DNA of 64,000 bases from Butyrivibrio sp. (GCF_015056685.1 NZ_SVFW01000011.1:1-64000), one strand, 5' to 3'. Shown: positions 35,996-45,812, counted from the stretch's first letter. The notes: generated by a model not told the origin, from the letters alone. Program-made: numbers and translations.

Positions 35996-36961
35996 TTACA
36001 TTTTTTTAGTCAGCATCTTGGATGCGAGCTTTCTTTTTTCTTCGTCTAGTATCTGTCCCCATTTATATGGTGTGTTCTGGTATACGTAATAGTTGAGCCA
36101 GTTTGTATAAAGGATATTTGCATGACTTCTCCATACAAGATCAGGTACATTTTCAGGATTATCATCAGGATAGTAATTGATAGGCATTTTAATATCAAGG
36201 CCTTTACCAAGATCTCTTTTATACTCACTATCAAGAGTTAATCGGTCATACTCTGCATGTCCCATTGCAAATATCTGACTTCCTGACTTATTCATGCAAA
36301 GGAAAATTCCTGCCACATCAGATTCTGCAAGAACAACAAGATCCTCGCAATCATGTATGGCCTTGGCAGGAGTCTCTGTATGCCTAGAGTGAGGCATTGA
36401 AAATACATCATCAAAGCCTCTGACCAGAGGTACCTTCCTGTTCATGACTCTGTGCTTATATATACCAAATCTCTTTTCAGGCAAAGGCTTTTTATCTATT
36501 CCATAGTGATAATAAATTCCTGCCTGTGCTCCCCAGCAGATGTGGAATGTTGATGTTACATTTGTTTTTGACCACTCAAATACTCTGCAGAGCTCATCCC
36601 AATAGTCAACCTGTTCAAAATCAAGTTGCTCTACAGGAGCGCCGGTAATAATAAGACCATCGTAGGTGTTTTCCTTAAGCTCATCGAATGGATGATAGAA
36701 CCTGTTAAGATGGTTAGGAGACGTATTTGATGAATGGTGGGAACTCATCTGCATAAAAGATACATCAATCTGCAAAGGCGTATTAGACATGGATCTAAGT
36801 AGCTGCAATTCAGTATCCTCTTTAAGTGGCATAAGATTAAGAATACAGATCTGCAAAGATCTGATGTCCTGATGCAGGGCCCTGTTCTCATCAACAGCAA
36901 ATATGTTTTCCTGTTCAAGGATCTCCCTTGCAGGAAGATCATTTTTTATCTTAATTGGCAT
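35996..36961 (-). CDS. metA: Homoserine O-acetyltransferase of the MetA family
   Basis: Activates homoserine in methionine synthesis. The 321-residue protein is a MetA-family enzyme (DLPAREILEQENIF, HICWGAQAGIYYHYG with the catalytic Cys, FAMGHAEYD with the catalytic His/Glu). The residue that sets acyl-CoA choice in this family, Gly111 in succinyl-specific E. coli MetA, is Glu111 here (GAPVEQLDF), as in acetyl-specific Bacillus enzymes. I therefore call it an acetyltransferase. RBS CGGAGTGATG. No riboswitch fits in the 21-base gap to ligA, so it is probably read from upstream. Confidence 0.92.
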   Translation of the reverse strand: MPIKIKNDLPAREILEQENIFAVDENRALHQDIRSLQICILNLMPLKEDTELQLLRSMSNTPLQIDVSFMQMSSHHSSNTSPNHLNRFYHPFDELKENTYDGLIITGAPVEQLDFEQVDYWDELCRVFEWSKTNVTSTFHICWGAQAGIYYHYGIDKKPLPEKRFGIYKHRVMNRKVPLVRGFDDVFSMPHSRHTETPAKAIHDCEDLVVLAESDVAGIFLCMNKSGSQIFAMGHAEYDRLTLDSEYKRDLGKGLDIKMPINYYPDDNPENVPDLVWRSHANILYTNWLNYYVYQNTPYKWGQILDEEKRKLASKMLTKKM

Positions 36962-36982
36962 TTTTCATCACTCCGTAAATAA

Positions 36983-39004
36983 TTATTTTATCATTTCTAA
37001 AAACTGAGCTTCGTCAATTACTTTAATACCAAGTTCATTGGCTTTTGTAAGCTTACTTCCGGCAGCTTCGCCTGCAAGAACAAGAGAAGTCTTTTTTGAT
37101 ACACTTCCTGAAGCTTTTCCGCCGTTTTTAACAATAAGCTCTTCCGCCTCTTTTCTTCCAAGAGTTGGTAATGTTCCTGTAACTACAATGGTCATTCCGG
37201 AAAGCTTATCGGATGCATCCTCATCTTTTTGAACGATCATGTTAAGTCCCATTTTTTCCATCTCATCAATGATAGAGAGGTTGTTCTCATCATGGAAGAA
37301 GTCGTATAAATCTTCTGCTGTGGTCTCACCAATATCCGGAATCTGCAAAAATCCGTCTTTTGTAACTTTCTTAAGATCCAGAAGACTGTCAAAATGTTTC
37401 ATGATTTCTCTTGCTGTTGACTTACCTACATTCCTGATTGCAAGTCCTGTAAGAAGCCTTACCGGATCATTTTCTTTTGACTTTTCTATCTCTGCAAGAA
37501 GCTTGTCAGTATTCTTTTCTTTACCAATAATTCCCTTTTCGATCAGAACATCTCTATGCTCAAATAAGTGATATATATCAGCATAGCTCTTTAAAAAGCC
37601 CTCAGAAACAAGTGCTTCTACTAGTGTATCACCAAGTCCCATGATATTCATGGCATCTCTTGAAGTAAAGTATGAAATTGTTCTTGTAACCTGAGCAGGA
37701 CATGTAGGATTGACGCATCTGATATCAGCGGTATCCTCTTCTCTAAATAGATGGCCGCCACAAACAGGGCATTTATCCGGAGCTTTATAAACAATTTCAG
37801 GTGCCTTCACGCAGCCGTTTAGCTTTGGAATGATCTCACCGCTCTTAAAGAGCTTGTATTCACCGCCAATTCCAATCTGCATTTCATTTATATAGTCCTG
37901 ATTATGGAGAGTTGCTCTTGATACACTGGTACCGCAAAGCCTTGCTGGCTTACCTGTCTCCTTGTCGTGAAAACTTCCGGTAAAAGTAAGTTTGCCGGTT
38001 CTTCCAACATCCACAAGGATCTCATCCATAACAACGACTCTTTCTTCAGGTGGATACTTATATGCTATATGTCCACTTGAGTACTTTGAGCCTGATGGGA
38101 AATCATTTCTCCACTGAACCTGATCTATTTTTATAACAGCGCCGTCCAGGTCAAAATCCAGATTCTCTCTCATGTCACCAATTGTATCAATAGCATTTAA
38201 AACATCTGATGCTGTACTGCATTTTTTATGAAAAACAGTCTTAACACCAGCATTTTCGAGTATATCAAGGCCTTTACAATGGGACTGCATAAGTTCCATT
38301 GGACCATCCTGAATATTAAAGATGAACATTTTAAGGCCTCGGGACCTTGTAATCTCGGGATCGAGCTGCCTCAAAGTTCCCGCTGCCAGGTTTCTTGGAT
38401 TAGCAGAAAGCTTTTTGCCGAGCATTTCCTGAGTTTCATTAAACTTATCAAAGCTTTCGTGTGACATATATACTTCACCGCGAAGCTCAAGATAATCATA
38501 GGGAAGGTCAAGAACCTGCTTAACATCAGGTATTACAAGGGCATTTAAAGTTACATCTTCGCCGATAAGACCATCTCCTCTGGTTTCTGCAAGAGATAGA
38601 TGTAGTTTTCCATCAGATTCATCTTTTGTGTATCTAAGGGACATACTAAGACCGTCAATTTTCTGTTCAACAGAAAATGAAGCCTCCGGATGCATCAGAT
38701 GCACCTTGTCTATCCAGGCAGAAACGTCTTCTTTATTGAACACGTCCTCGATAGAAAGCATAGGTACATTATGAGTTACCTTAACACCAGCCTCTCTCTT
38801 TGCTGTTCCGCCGACAATCTGGCTTGGAGAAGTCTTTGTTACAAATTCAGGATTTTCTTTTTCGATTTCCTTAAGCCTCTGCATGAGCTTATCATACTCA
38901 TAGTCAGAGATTTCAGGTTCATCCTGATTATAATATAAATCCATATGATGCTTGATTTCCTTTACCAAAGCATCATATTCTTTCCTGATCAATTCTTTTT
39001 CCAT
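36983..39004 (-). CDS. ligA: NAD-dependent DNA ligase
   Basis: Seals nicks in replication and repair. The 673-residue protein has domain Ia (YYNQDEPEISDYEYDKLM), the adenylation motif SVEQKIDGLSMSLRY with the nucleophile Lys, the NLAAGTLRQLD motif, the OB fold with KYPPEE, a zinc finger (CPVCG... CVNPTCPAQ), helix-hairpin-helix repeats (LAIRNVGKST) and a C-terminal BRCT domain (GMTIVVTGTLP). I chose ATG 39004 with GGGAG 7 bases away over a TTG 12 bases upstream that would lie on the ribosome-binding site. Confidence 0.97.
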   Translation of the reverse strand: MEKELIRKEYDALVKEIKHHMDLYYNQDEPEISDYEYDKLMQRLKEIEKENPEFVTKTSPSQIVGGTAKREAGVKVTHNVPMLSIEDVFNKEDVSAWIDKVHLMHPEASFSVEQKIDGLSMSLRYTKDESDGKLHLSLAETRGDGLIGEDVTLNALVIPDVKQVLDLPYDYLELRGEVYMSHESFDKFNETQEMLGKKLSANPRNLAAGTLRQLDPEITRSRGLKMFIFNIQDGPMELMQSHCKGLDILENAGVKTVFHKKCSTASDVLNAIDTIGDMRENLDFDLDGAVIKIDQVQWRNDFPSGSKYSSGHIAYKYPPEERVVVMDEILVDVGRTGKLTFTGSFHDKETGKPARLCGTSVSRATLHNQDYINEMQIGIGGEYKLFKSGEIIPKLNGCVKAPEIVYKAPDKCPVCGGHLFREEDTADIRCVNPTCPAQVTRTISYFTSRDAMNIMGLGDTLVEALVSEGFLKSYADIYHLFEHRDVLIEKGIIGKEKNTDKLLAEIEKSKENDPVRLLTGLAIRNVGKSTAREIMKHFDSLLDLKKVTKDGFLQIPDIGETTAEDLYDFFHDENNLSIIDEMEKMGLNMIVQKDEDASDKLSGMTIVVTGTLPTLGRKEAEELIVKNGGKASGSVSKKTSLVLAGEAAGSKLTKANELGIKVIDEAQFLEMIK

Positions 39005-39045
39005 ACAAACTCCCAAAAACTATAATACTAACAGTATATTATTAT

Positions 39046-39759
39046 TTATCTGGCAATTCCAGCATCTTTATAGAGTTTTTTTACCACTTGGTCTGAAAGG
39101 ACAACATATTTTCCGGGTTTTAGATCGTAGTCCCTTAATTTCACATTCATAACCCTTATTCTTTTAAGCTTAACTACATTTGCCCCTAATGCTGCGCACA
39201 TTCTGCGAATCTGTCTGTTAAGCCCCTGAGTCAGGATAATGTTAAAAGATCTTTTGCCTGTCTTTTTAACTTCACAGGGCCTTGTTCTTCTATCAAGTTC
39301 TTTTAGATACATTCCTGAAGACATGGCTTTAAGAAAATCTCCCGTCACATCCATGTCCACGGTGACTTCATACTCTTTTTCATGCTTCATAGAGCCTTTC
39401 ATCATGGAATTTATAAGCTCACCATCATTTGACATAAGAAGAAGCCCCTCTGAGTCTTTATCAAGTCTGCCTGCATAAGTGACTCTTTTATCAAATCCAA
39501 GGTCTTCAATAACAGTTTTTTCTGCATACTTATCTTTTTCTGTACATGTAACACCAACCGGCTTATAGTATGCTATCACTATTTTTTCATCCAAAGGCTC
39601 TATCTTTTTGCCATCAACAAAAACAGTATCTGTATCAGTTACATCAATACCAAATACTGCTTTCTCACCATTTATAGTAACTCTTCCTTCATCTATTAAC
39701 TTATCTGCCTCTCTCCTGGAGCATACGCCGCAGCTGGCAATATATTTATTTAATCTCAT
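39046..39759 (-). CDS. 23S rRNA pseudouridine synthase, RluF/RluB-like
   Basis: A 237-residue enzyme with an N-terminal S4 domain (MRLNKYIASCGVCSRREADKLI) and the RsuA/RluF catalytic core: YAGRLDKDSEGLLLMSNDG with the catalytic Asp, HEKEYEVTVD and GLNRQIRRMCAALG, the last being characteristic of RluF. The ATG at 39759 matches the normal N-terminus of the family; the site upstream (TAGG) is weak. It lies between the mecA terminator and ligA. Confidence 0.92.
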   Translation of the reverse strand: MRLNKYIASCGVCSRREADKLIDEGRVTINGEKAVFGIDVTDTDTVFVDGKKIEPLDEKIVIAYYKPVGVTCTEKDKYAEKTVIEDLGFDKRVTYAGRLDKDSEGLLLMSNDGELINSMMKGSMKHEKEYEVTVDMDVTGDFLKAMSSGMYLKELDRRTRPCEVKKTGKRSFNIILTQGLNRQIRRMCAALGANVVKLKRIRVMNVKLRDYDLKPGKYVVLSDQVVKKLYKDAGIAR

Positions 39760-39785
39760 GAAAATACCTAACCACAATAATAATT

Positions 39786-39822
39786 TAAAAGTCGAGCATA
39801 TATTCGTCATATACGCTCGACT
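39786..39822 (-). terminator. Terminator after mecA
   Basis: Arms AGTCGAGCATATAT (39790-39803) and ATATACGCTCGACT (39809-39822) form a 14-bp stem with one G-U pair and a 5-base loop. On the minus strand it is followed by TTTTAAATT. It ends the mecA transcript, possibly also read-through from the hyp genes. Confidence 0.68.
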
Positions 39823-39840
39823 CATAATTCATTAGTTTTC

Positions 39841-40683
39841 TTAAACTTGCGCCAAAGAGTTTATTGCATCATCCTCAATGATCAGGTCATAGGACTCGCG
39901 GATATGTGCGATCACATGCTGATTTGATGCCTGAAAACGGCCAAACTCATATGCCATTGTAAATAGTGACGCAAATACTTTTGGCTCTTCGTCAAGTCTC
40001 TTTAAATCAAGATAATACTTACCATCCTGCTCATTCTTATAAAGAGAACTTGATATATTAAGATCTGTAGGTGCCTTTTTACAAAACTCAATAACAGTAC
40101 TGATATCTGCAAAAGAGAAAACATATTCATGGAACTTAAGTCGCTCTACATCTCTGTTTTTCTTGGAAGCACCGTTTGAGATCTTATCTGCTTTTTCTTT
40201 ATTCTCAGCAGCTGATGACTTCTGATTGAGTGAAATCTTATCATGGTTCTCAGCAAGTCCTGAGTCTTCCATTATATTTTTCACAGAATTTGTGAACTGT
40301 TTCAAGCTCTTTAAATAGTCATTTAATCTGTTTATTCTGTCTTCATTTTCAGAATCGCCAATATCCTCAAGGACATTCTTTGGAATTGTGATTCCGGCTT
40401 TTTCAGTAAGGTTTTTAAGTATCTCTCCGAATGAAGCTGAAGCATTTTCAGAAAGAGTTAAAGAAATGGAATGATCAGGTAAAACAGTGATCTGCATTGG
40501 CATAAAGGAACCTGTTGGCTTATAATCAACCTCTTCCTGGGCCTTACGCATTACATCATGTAAAAAATCCATCGCTTCTTTTTTCTTTTCAAATAAATCC
40601 TCGAGCTTTATTCCCTGCTCGTCCATATCATCTTCAGTTATGATACATGTTACTGTATCCTTATTGATTCTTTTAAATTCCAT
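39841..40683 (-). CDS. mecA: Adaptor protein MecA
   Basis: MecA brings substrates to the ClpC/ClpP protease in Firmicutes. The 280-residue protein has the N-terminal substrate-binding domain (MEFKRINKDTVTCIITEDDMDEQGI, then LEDLFEKKKEAMDFLHDVM), a variable charged linker (about 110-185) and the C-terminal ClpC-binding domain (YVFSFADISTVIEFCKK, YYLDLKR, EFGRFQASNQHVIAHIRESYD). Length is slightly above that of B. subtilis MecA (218). AAAGGATAAATATTTA precedes the ATG. It follows hypE by 53 bases with no terminator, so partial co-transcription with the hyp genes is possible. Confidence 0.88.
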   Translation of the reverse strand: MEFKRINKDTVTCIITEDDMDEQGIKLEDLFEKKKEAMDFLHDVMRKAQEEVDYKPTGSFMPMQITVLPDHSISLTLSENASASFGEILKNLTEKAGITIPKNVLEDIGDSENEDRINRLNDYLKSLKQFTNSVKNIMEDSGLAENHDKISLNQKSSAAENKEKADKISNGASKKNRDVERLKFHEYVFSFADISTVIEFCKKAPTDLNISSSLYKNEQDGKYYLDLKRLDEEPKVFASLFTMAYEFGRFQASNQHVIAHIRESYDLIIEDDAINSLAQV

Positions 40684-40736
40684 TAAATATTTATCCTTTC
40701 AAGAAATCGAAAGTTACGAAATATATTTTACATCAT

Positions 40737-41747
40737 TTAGCAAATTCTTGGAAGTCCCTCTCCGTACATCAGACCAATTATACGTTTTCCGCCAATTTTG
40801 GTATTAAGTACCACATTATGTTTATCGGCTGATCCGTCATTTTTGCTTACATCACCTATGATGCAGGCATTCTCACCATATTTAGATCCCTTAATTATAG
40901 AAAGAGCTTTCTCTGCGTCTTTTGCAGCTACTGAAAGAACCATTTTTCCTTCATTGCCCATATACATAGGATCTAAACCAAGAAGACCACAAAAATCTTT
41001 TACAGCTGGTGAAACCGGCATTTTCTCTTCGTAAAGATCAATTGTGCATTTTGAGCTTTCGCAGAACTCATTTAATACAGTTCCAAGGCCACCTCTTGTG
41101 ACATCACGCATAGCGTGCACTTCTACATTATTATCCAAAAGCCCTTTTACCATTTCAATAAGAGGTGCTGCATCGGACTTTATATTATTTTGGATTCCCA
41201 TCCTTGTTCCTAAAATGGCAGCATGATGATCGCCAAGATTACCTGATATGATTATCTTATCGCCATCTTTTAGCTTAAATGGTCCCGGAACATCTAAATC
41301 TTCAGAAATGAAGCCAACCCCGGAAGTATTTATTATAAGTCCGCTCTCGCCGCCTTTGTTTTCAATAACCTTTGTATCGCCTGTAATAATCTTGATTCCA
41401 GCTTCCTTTGCAGTTGCAGCCATTGAACTGATAACCCTGTCCAAAACATCTATATCAAGGCCTTCTTCAAGGATGCAGCCGCAGGTAAGGTACATTGGCT
41501 TTGCACCGCTCATGAGAAGATCATTAACTGTTCCGCAAACAGACAACCTTCCTATATCTCCGCCTGGAAATTCAATAGGAGTAACAACAAAACTGTCAGT
41601 AGTAACTGCAAGTCTGCCACACCCTTCTACAACTGCAGAATCCTCAAGCTTATCAAGTATTTCGTTGTGAAAATGTTTAGCAAATATATCTCTGATCAAA
41701 GCGGAAGTTGACTCACCACCACTTCCATGTGCCATTGTAATCTTCAT
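40737..41747 (-). CDS. hypE: Hydrogenase maturation protein HypE
   Basis: Works with HypF to make the CN ligands of the [NiFe] active site; HypE dehydrates the carbamoyl group carried on its C-terminal Cys. The 336-residue protein is an AIR-synthase-fold enzyme (AHGSGGESTSALI, TTDSFVVTPIEFPGGDIG) and ends with the invariant PRIC tail that receives the carbamoyl group. It is the last hyp gene of the operon, 9 bases after hypD. hypA and hypB are not in this cluster. Confidence 0.97.
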   Translation of the reverse strand: MKITMAHGSGGESTSALIRDIFAKHFHNEILDKLEDSAVVEGCGRLAVTTDSFVVTPIEFPGGDIGRLSVCGTVNDLLMSGAKPMYLTCGCILEEGLDIDVLDRVISSMAATAKEAGIKIITGDTKVIENKGGESGLIINTSGVGFISEDLDVPGPFKLKDGDKIIISGNLGDHHAAILGTRMGIQNNIKSDAAPLIEMVKGLLDNNVEVHAMRDVTRGGLGTVLNEFCESSKCTIDLYEEKMPVSPAVKDFCGLLGLDPMYMGNEGKMVLSVAAKDAEKALSIIKGSKYGENACIIGDVSKNDGSADKHNVVLNTKIGGKRIIGLMYGEGLPRIC

Positions 41748-41756
41748 AATCTGTTC

Positions 41757-42803
41757 CTATCTTCTTCCTGATACAAAATAATTATAACAACTGCCCTCTG
41801 TAGATACCATGCAGGCTCCATGAGCATTATCCGGAGTACATGCTTTGCCAAATAAAGGACATTCATAGGGCTTTAATTTACCTACAAGTACACTTGCACA
41901 GCTGCATCCTGGTGGCATATGGTCCTCATCAAGGCCTATGCTTCCAGCATCAAAATCAGCATATTCTTTTTTCAAAGCCATGCCTGATCCCTTTATCTTG
42001 CCCATTCCACGCCAGGAGGCATCTGATACTTCAAAATACTTTTCAACGACTTCTTTTGCCTTAGTATTTCCTTCCTCTGTCACTACATTCTTGTACAGAT
42101 TCTTTATACCGGATTTACCTTTCATCTGTAAAAGAGCATATATAGTCATAATAAGCTGTTTGCCTTCAAAACCTGAAACCACAAAAGGAATTCCCAGTTC
42201 ATCAGACAATTCTTTGAAGGTATCACTTCCTGTAACTGCACATACATGTCCCGGGGCAATAAAGCCATCAATTCCGCCGCCATTTTTCACTACCCATCTG
42301 ATAACTTCAGGCATAGTTTTAAGTGATGTCAAAAGCTTTAGGTTTTTAACATTTTCTTTTACCGCTTCTTCTAATACCATTGCGTACACAGGGGTTGTGG
42401 TCTCAAAGCCAATTGCAGCAAAAACATATGTATGTGAAGGATCTTCCTTGGCAAGCTTAACAGTTTCCATTGGAGAATAAACCATTCTCACGTGACCGCC
42501 ATCCGCCTTTGCATCGGCTAGTGACTTATGTGTTCCCCTTACCCTTATAAGATCTCCAAAGGTAAGTACAATAGTATTTTCTTCCATAGAAAGCTCAACA
42601 AGTCTGTCAATTACAGCTGTAACTGTAACACAGACAGGGCATCCTGGTCCTGAAATCAGTTTTATCTTTGGAGAGAGCATTGATGGAATGCCATTTTCTG
42701 ATATTGCTGCGGTATGAGTGCCGCAAACCTCCATTATATGAACTTCTTCACCATCATAGTTTTTTAATTTATCAAGAATTTCTTCAAAAGTTATTGATCC
42801 CAT
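41757..42803 (-). CDS. hypD: Hydrogenase maturation protein HypD
   Basis: A [4Fe-4S] scaffold that assembles Fe(CN)2CO with HypC. The 348-residue protein has the family motifs MEVCGTHTAAI, GPGCPVCVT, TFGDLIRVRG and the Cys-rich C-terminus MPPGCSCASVLVGKLKPYECPLFG with CTPDNAHGACMVSTEGSC. Its ATG overlaps the hypC stop as TAATG, so the two partners are translationally coupled. Confidence 0.97.
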   Translation of the reverse strand: MGSITFEEILDKLKNYDGEEVHIMEVCGTHTAAISENGIPSMLSPKIKLISGPGCPVCVTVTAVIDRLVELSMEENTIVLTFGDLIRVRGTHKSLADAKADGGHVRMVYSPMETVKLAKEDPSHTYVFAAIGFETTTPVYAMVLEEAVKENVKNLKLLTSLKTMPEVIRWVVKNGGGIDGFIAPGHVCAVTGSDTFKELSDELGIPFVVSGFEGKQLIMTIYALLQMKGKSGIKNLYKNVVTEEGNTKAKEVVEKYFEVSDASWRGMGKIKGSGMALKKEYADFDAGSIGLDEDHMPPGCSCASVLVGKLKPYECPLFGKACTPDNAHGACMVSTEGSCYNYFVSGRR

Positions 42804-43021
42804 TAAACAGTCAGATCCTCAATTTCATTAAATAATTCTTCCATTTCATCGGCCATTTTTTCATCCATAGTCTGAATGATGCAGCCTGCATGAACCAAAA
42901 CCCTGTCGCCAACCTTAACGTTTACAAGGCCTGCTTCTGCTATAACCGTATTACCGCTAAAATCGACAGTAGCCTTTGTTCCATCTATCTTAATAACTTT
43001 TCCCGGTATTGCAACGCACAT
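42803..43021 (-). CDS. hypC: Hydrogenase maturation chaperone HypC
   Basis: A 72-residue chaperone that carries the iron centre from HypD to the hydrogenase large subunit. It starts with the signature MCVAIPGKVI, whose Cys2 is essential, and ends in an acidic tail (EMEELFNEIEDLTV). It begins 3 bases after hypF and its stop overlaps the start of hypD. The client is presumably EchE, encoded in the same operon. Confidence 0.97.
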   Translation of the reverse strand: MCVAIPGKVIKIDGTKATVDFSGNTVIAEAGLVNVKVGDRVLVHAGCIIQTMDEKMADEMEELFNEIEDLTV

Positions 43022-43023
43022 AT

Positions 43024-45300
43024 CTAATCCTCTTTCAATAATCCATAATATGCCTGTCCAAGGGCAATTCCAGCATCACCTGACGGAACAAGCCTGTTCC
43101 AATAAACATCAAATCCCTCTTTTGTCAAAAGAGCTATTGTATTCTTTAAAAGTATCCGGTTCGCAAATACTCCTCCGGACAAACAAACTTTTGATTCCTT
43201 GACATTGCTTCTAAGTATACTACATATTTTCACGATATAATAAGCCAAAGCTAAATGAAAACCATATGCAATGTCCTTTGTTTCAAAACTTCCATCTGCA
43301 ATACATCCCTTTATCTGTGAAAAAAGATCAAGCTGATCGAATATAATTTCTCCTTCTTCATTTTCGATGATTTTTACATCAAACAAAGGAAAATGACTTC
43401 CATCACAGAGCGAAGCTTCTTTTTCAAGTAAGATCGCGCACTCACCTTCGAATGAATTATAGTCCTTTATTCCCAAAAGTGCACATACGCAGTCAAATAA
43501 TCTTCCGACACTGGAAGTTTCATAAGTATTTATATTATTTTTAAGAGCAGCCTTAACGATATCACTGCCGTTATCATTAAGAGCTATCTCATAGCATTCT
43601 TTTACAATATTTGCCTTCTTGGGTGCTGTATCTCCGCCCATAAGCTTAATATACGATAAGTGGCTCTTTCTCGTATAATCTGTGCCATTACACAGAAAAA
43701 CTTCTCCACCCCAGACTTTATCGTCATCGCCAAAGCCTGTACCATCAAAGGCAATTCCAATACATGATCTTAATTCATTTTCTGCCATGACAGATAAAAC
43801 ATGAGCATAATGATGCTGCAATCTTATCAGTTCTATGTTCCTTTTTTCTGCATATTCTTTTGCATACTTTGATGAAAAATACAAAGGATGCTTATCGCAG
43901 ACTGCTCTCCCTGGAACAAATGAAAAAAGATCTGAATTTCTTTTTATTAGTTTATTAAAAAGCTCATAGGTGTCAGCATCTTCTAAATTGCCTATAAACT
44001 GGCTAAGAACAACTCTGTCTTTTTTGGCAAACGAAAATGTGCTCTTTAGGTCTCCACCAAAACAAATAGTTGACGTGTTATTATCTGAGCCTTTGCAGAT
44101 TATAGGAAGCGGCGAAAAACCTCTTGCCCTTCTGATAAACTGGGAAGAATACTCCCCGTTCTCATTTTGGATAACAAATACCACAGAATCATCCTGAGGC
44201 TGATTTATCCTTCTTTTATGGAAAAGAACTCCGTCAACATAATATTCTTTTGATACATCCATTAGTTTTTGGTCAAAAGAATCATGATCAATAATTATTG
44301 GCTGACCAGAAATATTGGCGCTTGTACAGATTAGTGGACCAACTTCATCAGTTAATAATCTGTGTATGCCTGCTGATGGCAAAAAAGCACCTATATAATT
44401 ACTGTCCTTGCAGACTTCATAAGGAAAGTCCTGCTTTTTATTTAATAAAACAATAGGTCTTGCCAAAGACAATAAAAGTTCTTCTTCCTTCTCGTTAACT
44501 TCAGCGTATTTTTTTATACTATCAACTGTCGAAAACATAACAGCAAAAGGCTTATTCTCTCTGCCTTTTATCTGTCTTAAACGTAAAGCAACAGGATCCT
44601 CAGGCTTACATATAAGCTGATAACCCGATACACCCTTTAGTCCTATGATCTTACCTTCGCTTAAAAGAGAAATTGCTTTTTTCACAGCATCTTCCCTTTC
44701 AAGGTGAACAGATTCTGCCCCGTCATAGTAGTCAAGAATCATGAAAGGTCCACAATCATGACAGGAAATTGTCTGTGCATGCCTTCTACGTCCACTTTTA
44801 TACTCCGAAAGGCAGTTGGGACACATTTCAAAATCGATCATTGTGGTCGTATGTCTGTCATAGGGAAGAGAGTCCAAAATACTGATACGAGGCCCACATG
44901 AAGCACAGCTTATAAGCGGATATCTATATCTCCTATCGTCTTTTGAAAGCATCTCATTAAGGCATTTATCACAGATACCTATGTCAGGTAATACTATTGG
45001 AAGTTCAGATTTAAGATCCACAACTGAGCTTTCTACAATAGCAAAATCATTAAAAGAATAATTGCTTTCATTAAGCTTTTCTCTGACAATATCTAATACA
45101 AATGAGCCTTCAGGCTGGACATTTTTAAGCTCATCGCAAAAATCATCTATAGTTTTTTCCAAGCCGGAAACAATGATCTCTACTGCAGCTCCTATATTTT
45201 TTACCTGCCCCTTAAGACCATATTCAGTTGCTTTTTTTAAAACAAAAGGGCGGTAGCCTACTCCCTGCACCGCCCCTTTGACTAAGATTTTTTCTGTCAT
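43024..45300 (-). CDS. hypF: Carbamoyltransferase HypF
   Basis: Produces the thiocarbamate that becomes the CN ligand of [NiFe] centres, from carbamoyl phosphate and ATP. The 758-residue protein has an N-terminal acylphosphatase-like domain (GAVQGVGYRPFVLKKA), two zinc fingers (CDKCLNEM... CASCG and CPNCLSEY... CHDCG), a YrdC-like domain (about 200-380) and a Kae1-like C-terminal domain (HHYAHVLSVMAEN, CLSGGVFANRILL). The ATG at 45300 overlaps the echF stop as TGATG; the extra in-frame TTG just upstream is less likely. HypF follows the Ech structural genes directly. Confidence 0.97.
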   Translation of the reverse strand: MTEKILVKGAVQGVGYRPFVLKKATEYGLKGQVKNIGAAVEIIVSGLEKTIDDFCDELKNVQPEGSFVLDIVREKLNESNYSFNDFAIVESSVVDLKSELPIVLPDIGICDKCLNEMLSKDDRRYRYPLISCASCGPRISILDSLPYDRHTTTMIDFEMCPNCLSEYKSGRRRHAQTISCHDCGPFMILDYYDGAESVHLEREDAVKKAISLLSEGKIIGLKGVSGYQLICKPEDPVALRLRQIKGRENKPFAVMFSTVDSIKKYAEVNEKEEELLLSLARPIVLLNKKQDFPYEVCKDSNYIGAFLPSAGIHRLLTDEVGPLICTSANISGQPIIIDHDSFDQKLMDVSKEYYVDGVLFHKRRINQPQDDSVVFVIQNENGEYSSQFIRRARGFSPLPIICKGSDNNTSTICFGGDLKSTFSFAKKDRVVLSQFIGNLEDADTYELFNKLIKRNSDLFSFVPGRAVCDKHPLYFSSKYAKEYAEKRNIELIRLQHHYAHVLSVMAENELRSCIGIAFDGTGFGDDDKVWGGEVFLCNGTDYTRKSHLSYIKLMGGDTAPKKANIVKECYEIALNDNGSDIVKAALKNNINTYETSSVGRLFDCVCALLGIKDYNSFEGECAILLEKEASLCDGSHFPLFDVKIIENEEGEIIFDQLDLFSQIKGCIADGSFETKDIAYGFHLALAYYIVKICSILRSNVKESKVCLSGGVFANRILLKNTIALLTKEGFDVYWNRLVPSGDAGIALGQAYYGLLKED

Positions 45301-45782
45301 CAATCTTTCTTTTCTTGTGTATTTGCTGTAGCAGCAGGATTAGCGTTTGCAGCTCCTGCGTTTGCATTTGCGGCAGCAGCCTTAGCTGCAGCTGCAGCAG
45401 CCGCACGTTCTTTTGCAGCCTTCATCAAAGCTTCCTGAGCTGCAATTGCCTTCTCTGACTGTTTAAAAGTCTTAGTAATCTTCTCATCGCCAGGTTCCTG
45501 GAATCTGACACCCATTGAAAGACATTTCTTAGGACAATTATCAACACAACATCTACACTGTATGCAGCTCATAGGTCTGATAGACCATGTCTTTGCTGCC
45601 TTATCTACAGTGATCGCATGTGTTGGGCACTTAATTGAGCAAAGGCCGCAAAGGACACATACGTCCATATCATTTTCAACATGTCCCCTGGTACCTTCAG
45701 GAAATTGCTTTTCTGCCTTTCTTGTATATGGCTTTGATACAAGGTTACGAAGAATTGTTTTCTTAAAACTTACAAATGCCAT
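45300..45782 (-). CDS. echF: Ech hydrogenase subunit EchF, polyferredoxin, with Ala-rich tail
   Basis: Electron-transfer subunit of the membrane [NiFe] hydrogenase. The 160-residue protein has two [4Fe-4S] motifs: CVLCGLCSIKCP and CIQCRCCVDNCP. It resembles NuoI of complex I. After residue 115 comes an unusual low-complexity tail rich in Ala and Asn (ERAAAAAAAKAAAANANAG), not needed for the ferredoxin fold. The ATG at 45782 has GGAG 8 bases upstream. It links the Ech core genes to hypF. Confidence 0.93.
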   Translation of the reverse strand: MAFVSFKKTILRNLVSKPYTRKAEKQFPEGTRGHVENDMDVCVLCGLCSIKCPTHAITVDKAAKTWSIRPMSCIQCRCCVDNCPKKCLSMGVRFQEPGDEKITKTFKQSEKAIAAQEALMKAAKERAAAAAAAKAAAANANAGAANANPAATANTQEKKD

Positions 45783-45812
45783 CTCTAATCTCCATCCCAA
45801 ATAAATATTTCA

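Noticed and set aside
36962..36982. Possible SAM or T-box riboswitch before metA
   Set aside because: Only 21 bases separate metA from ligA, leaving no room for a riboswitch.
41938..42480. 180-codon plus-strand open frame opposite hypD
   Set aside because: hypD is unmistakable on the other strand; the antisense product has no recognisable features.
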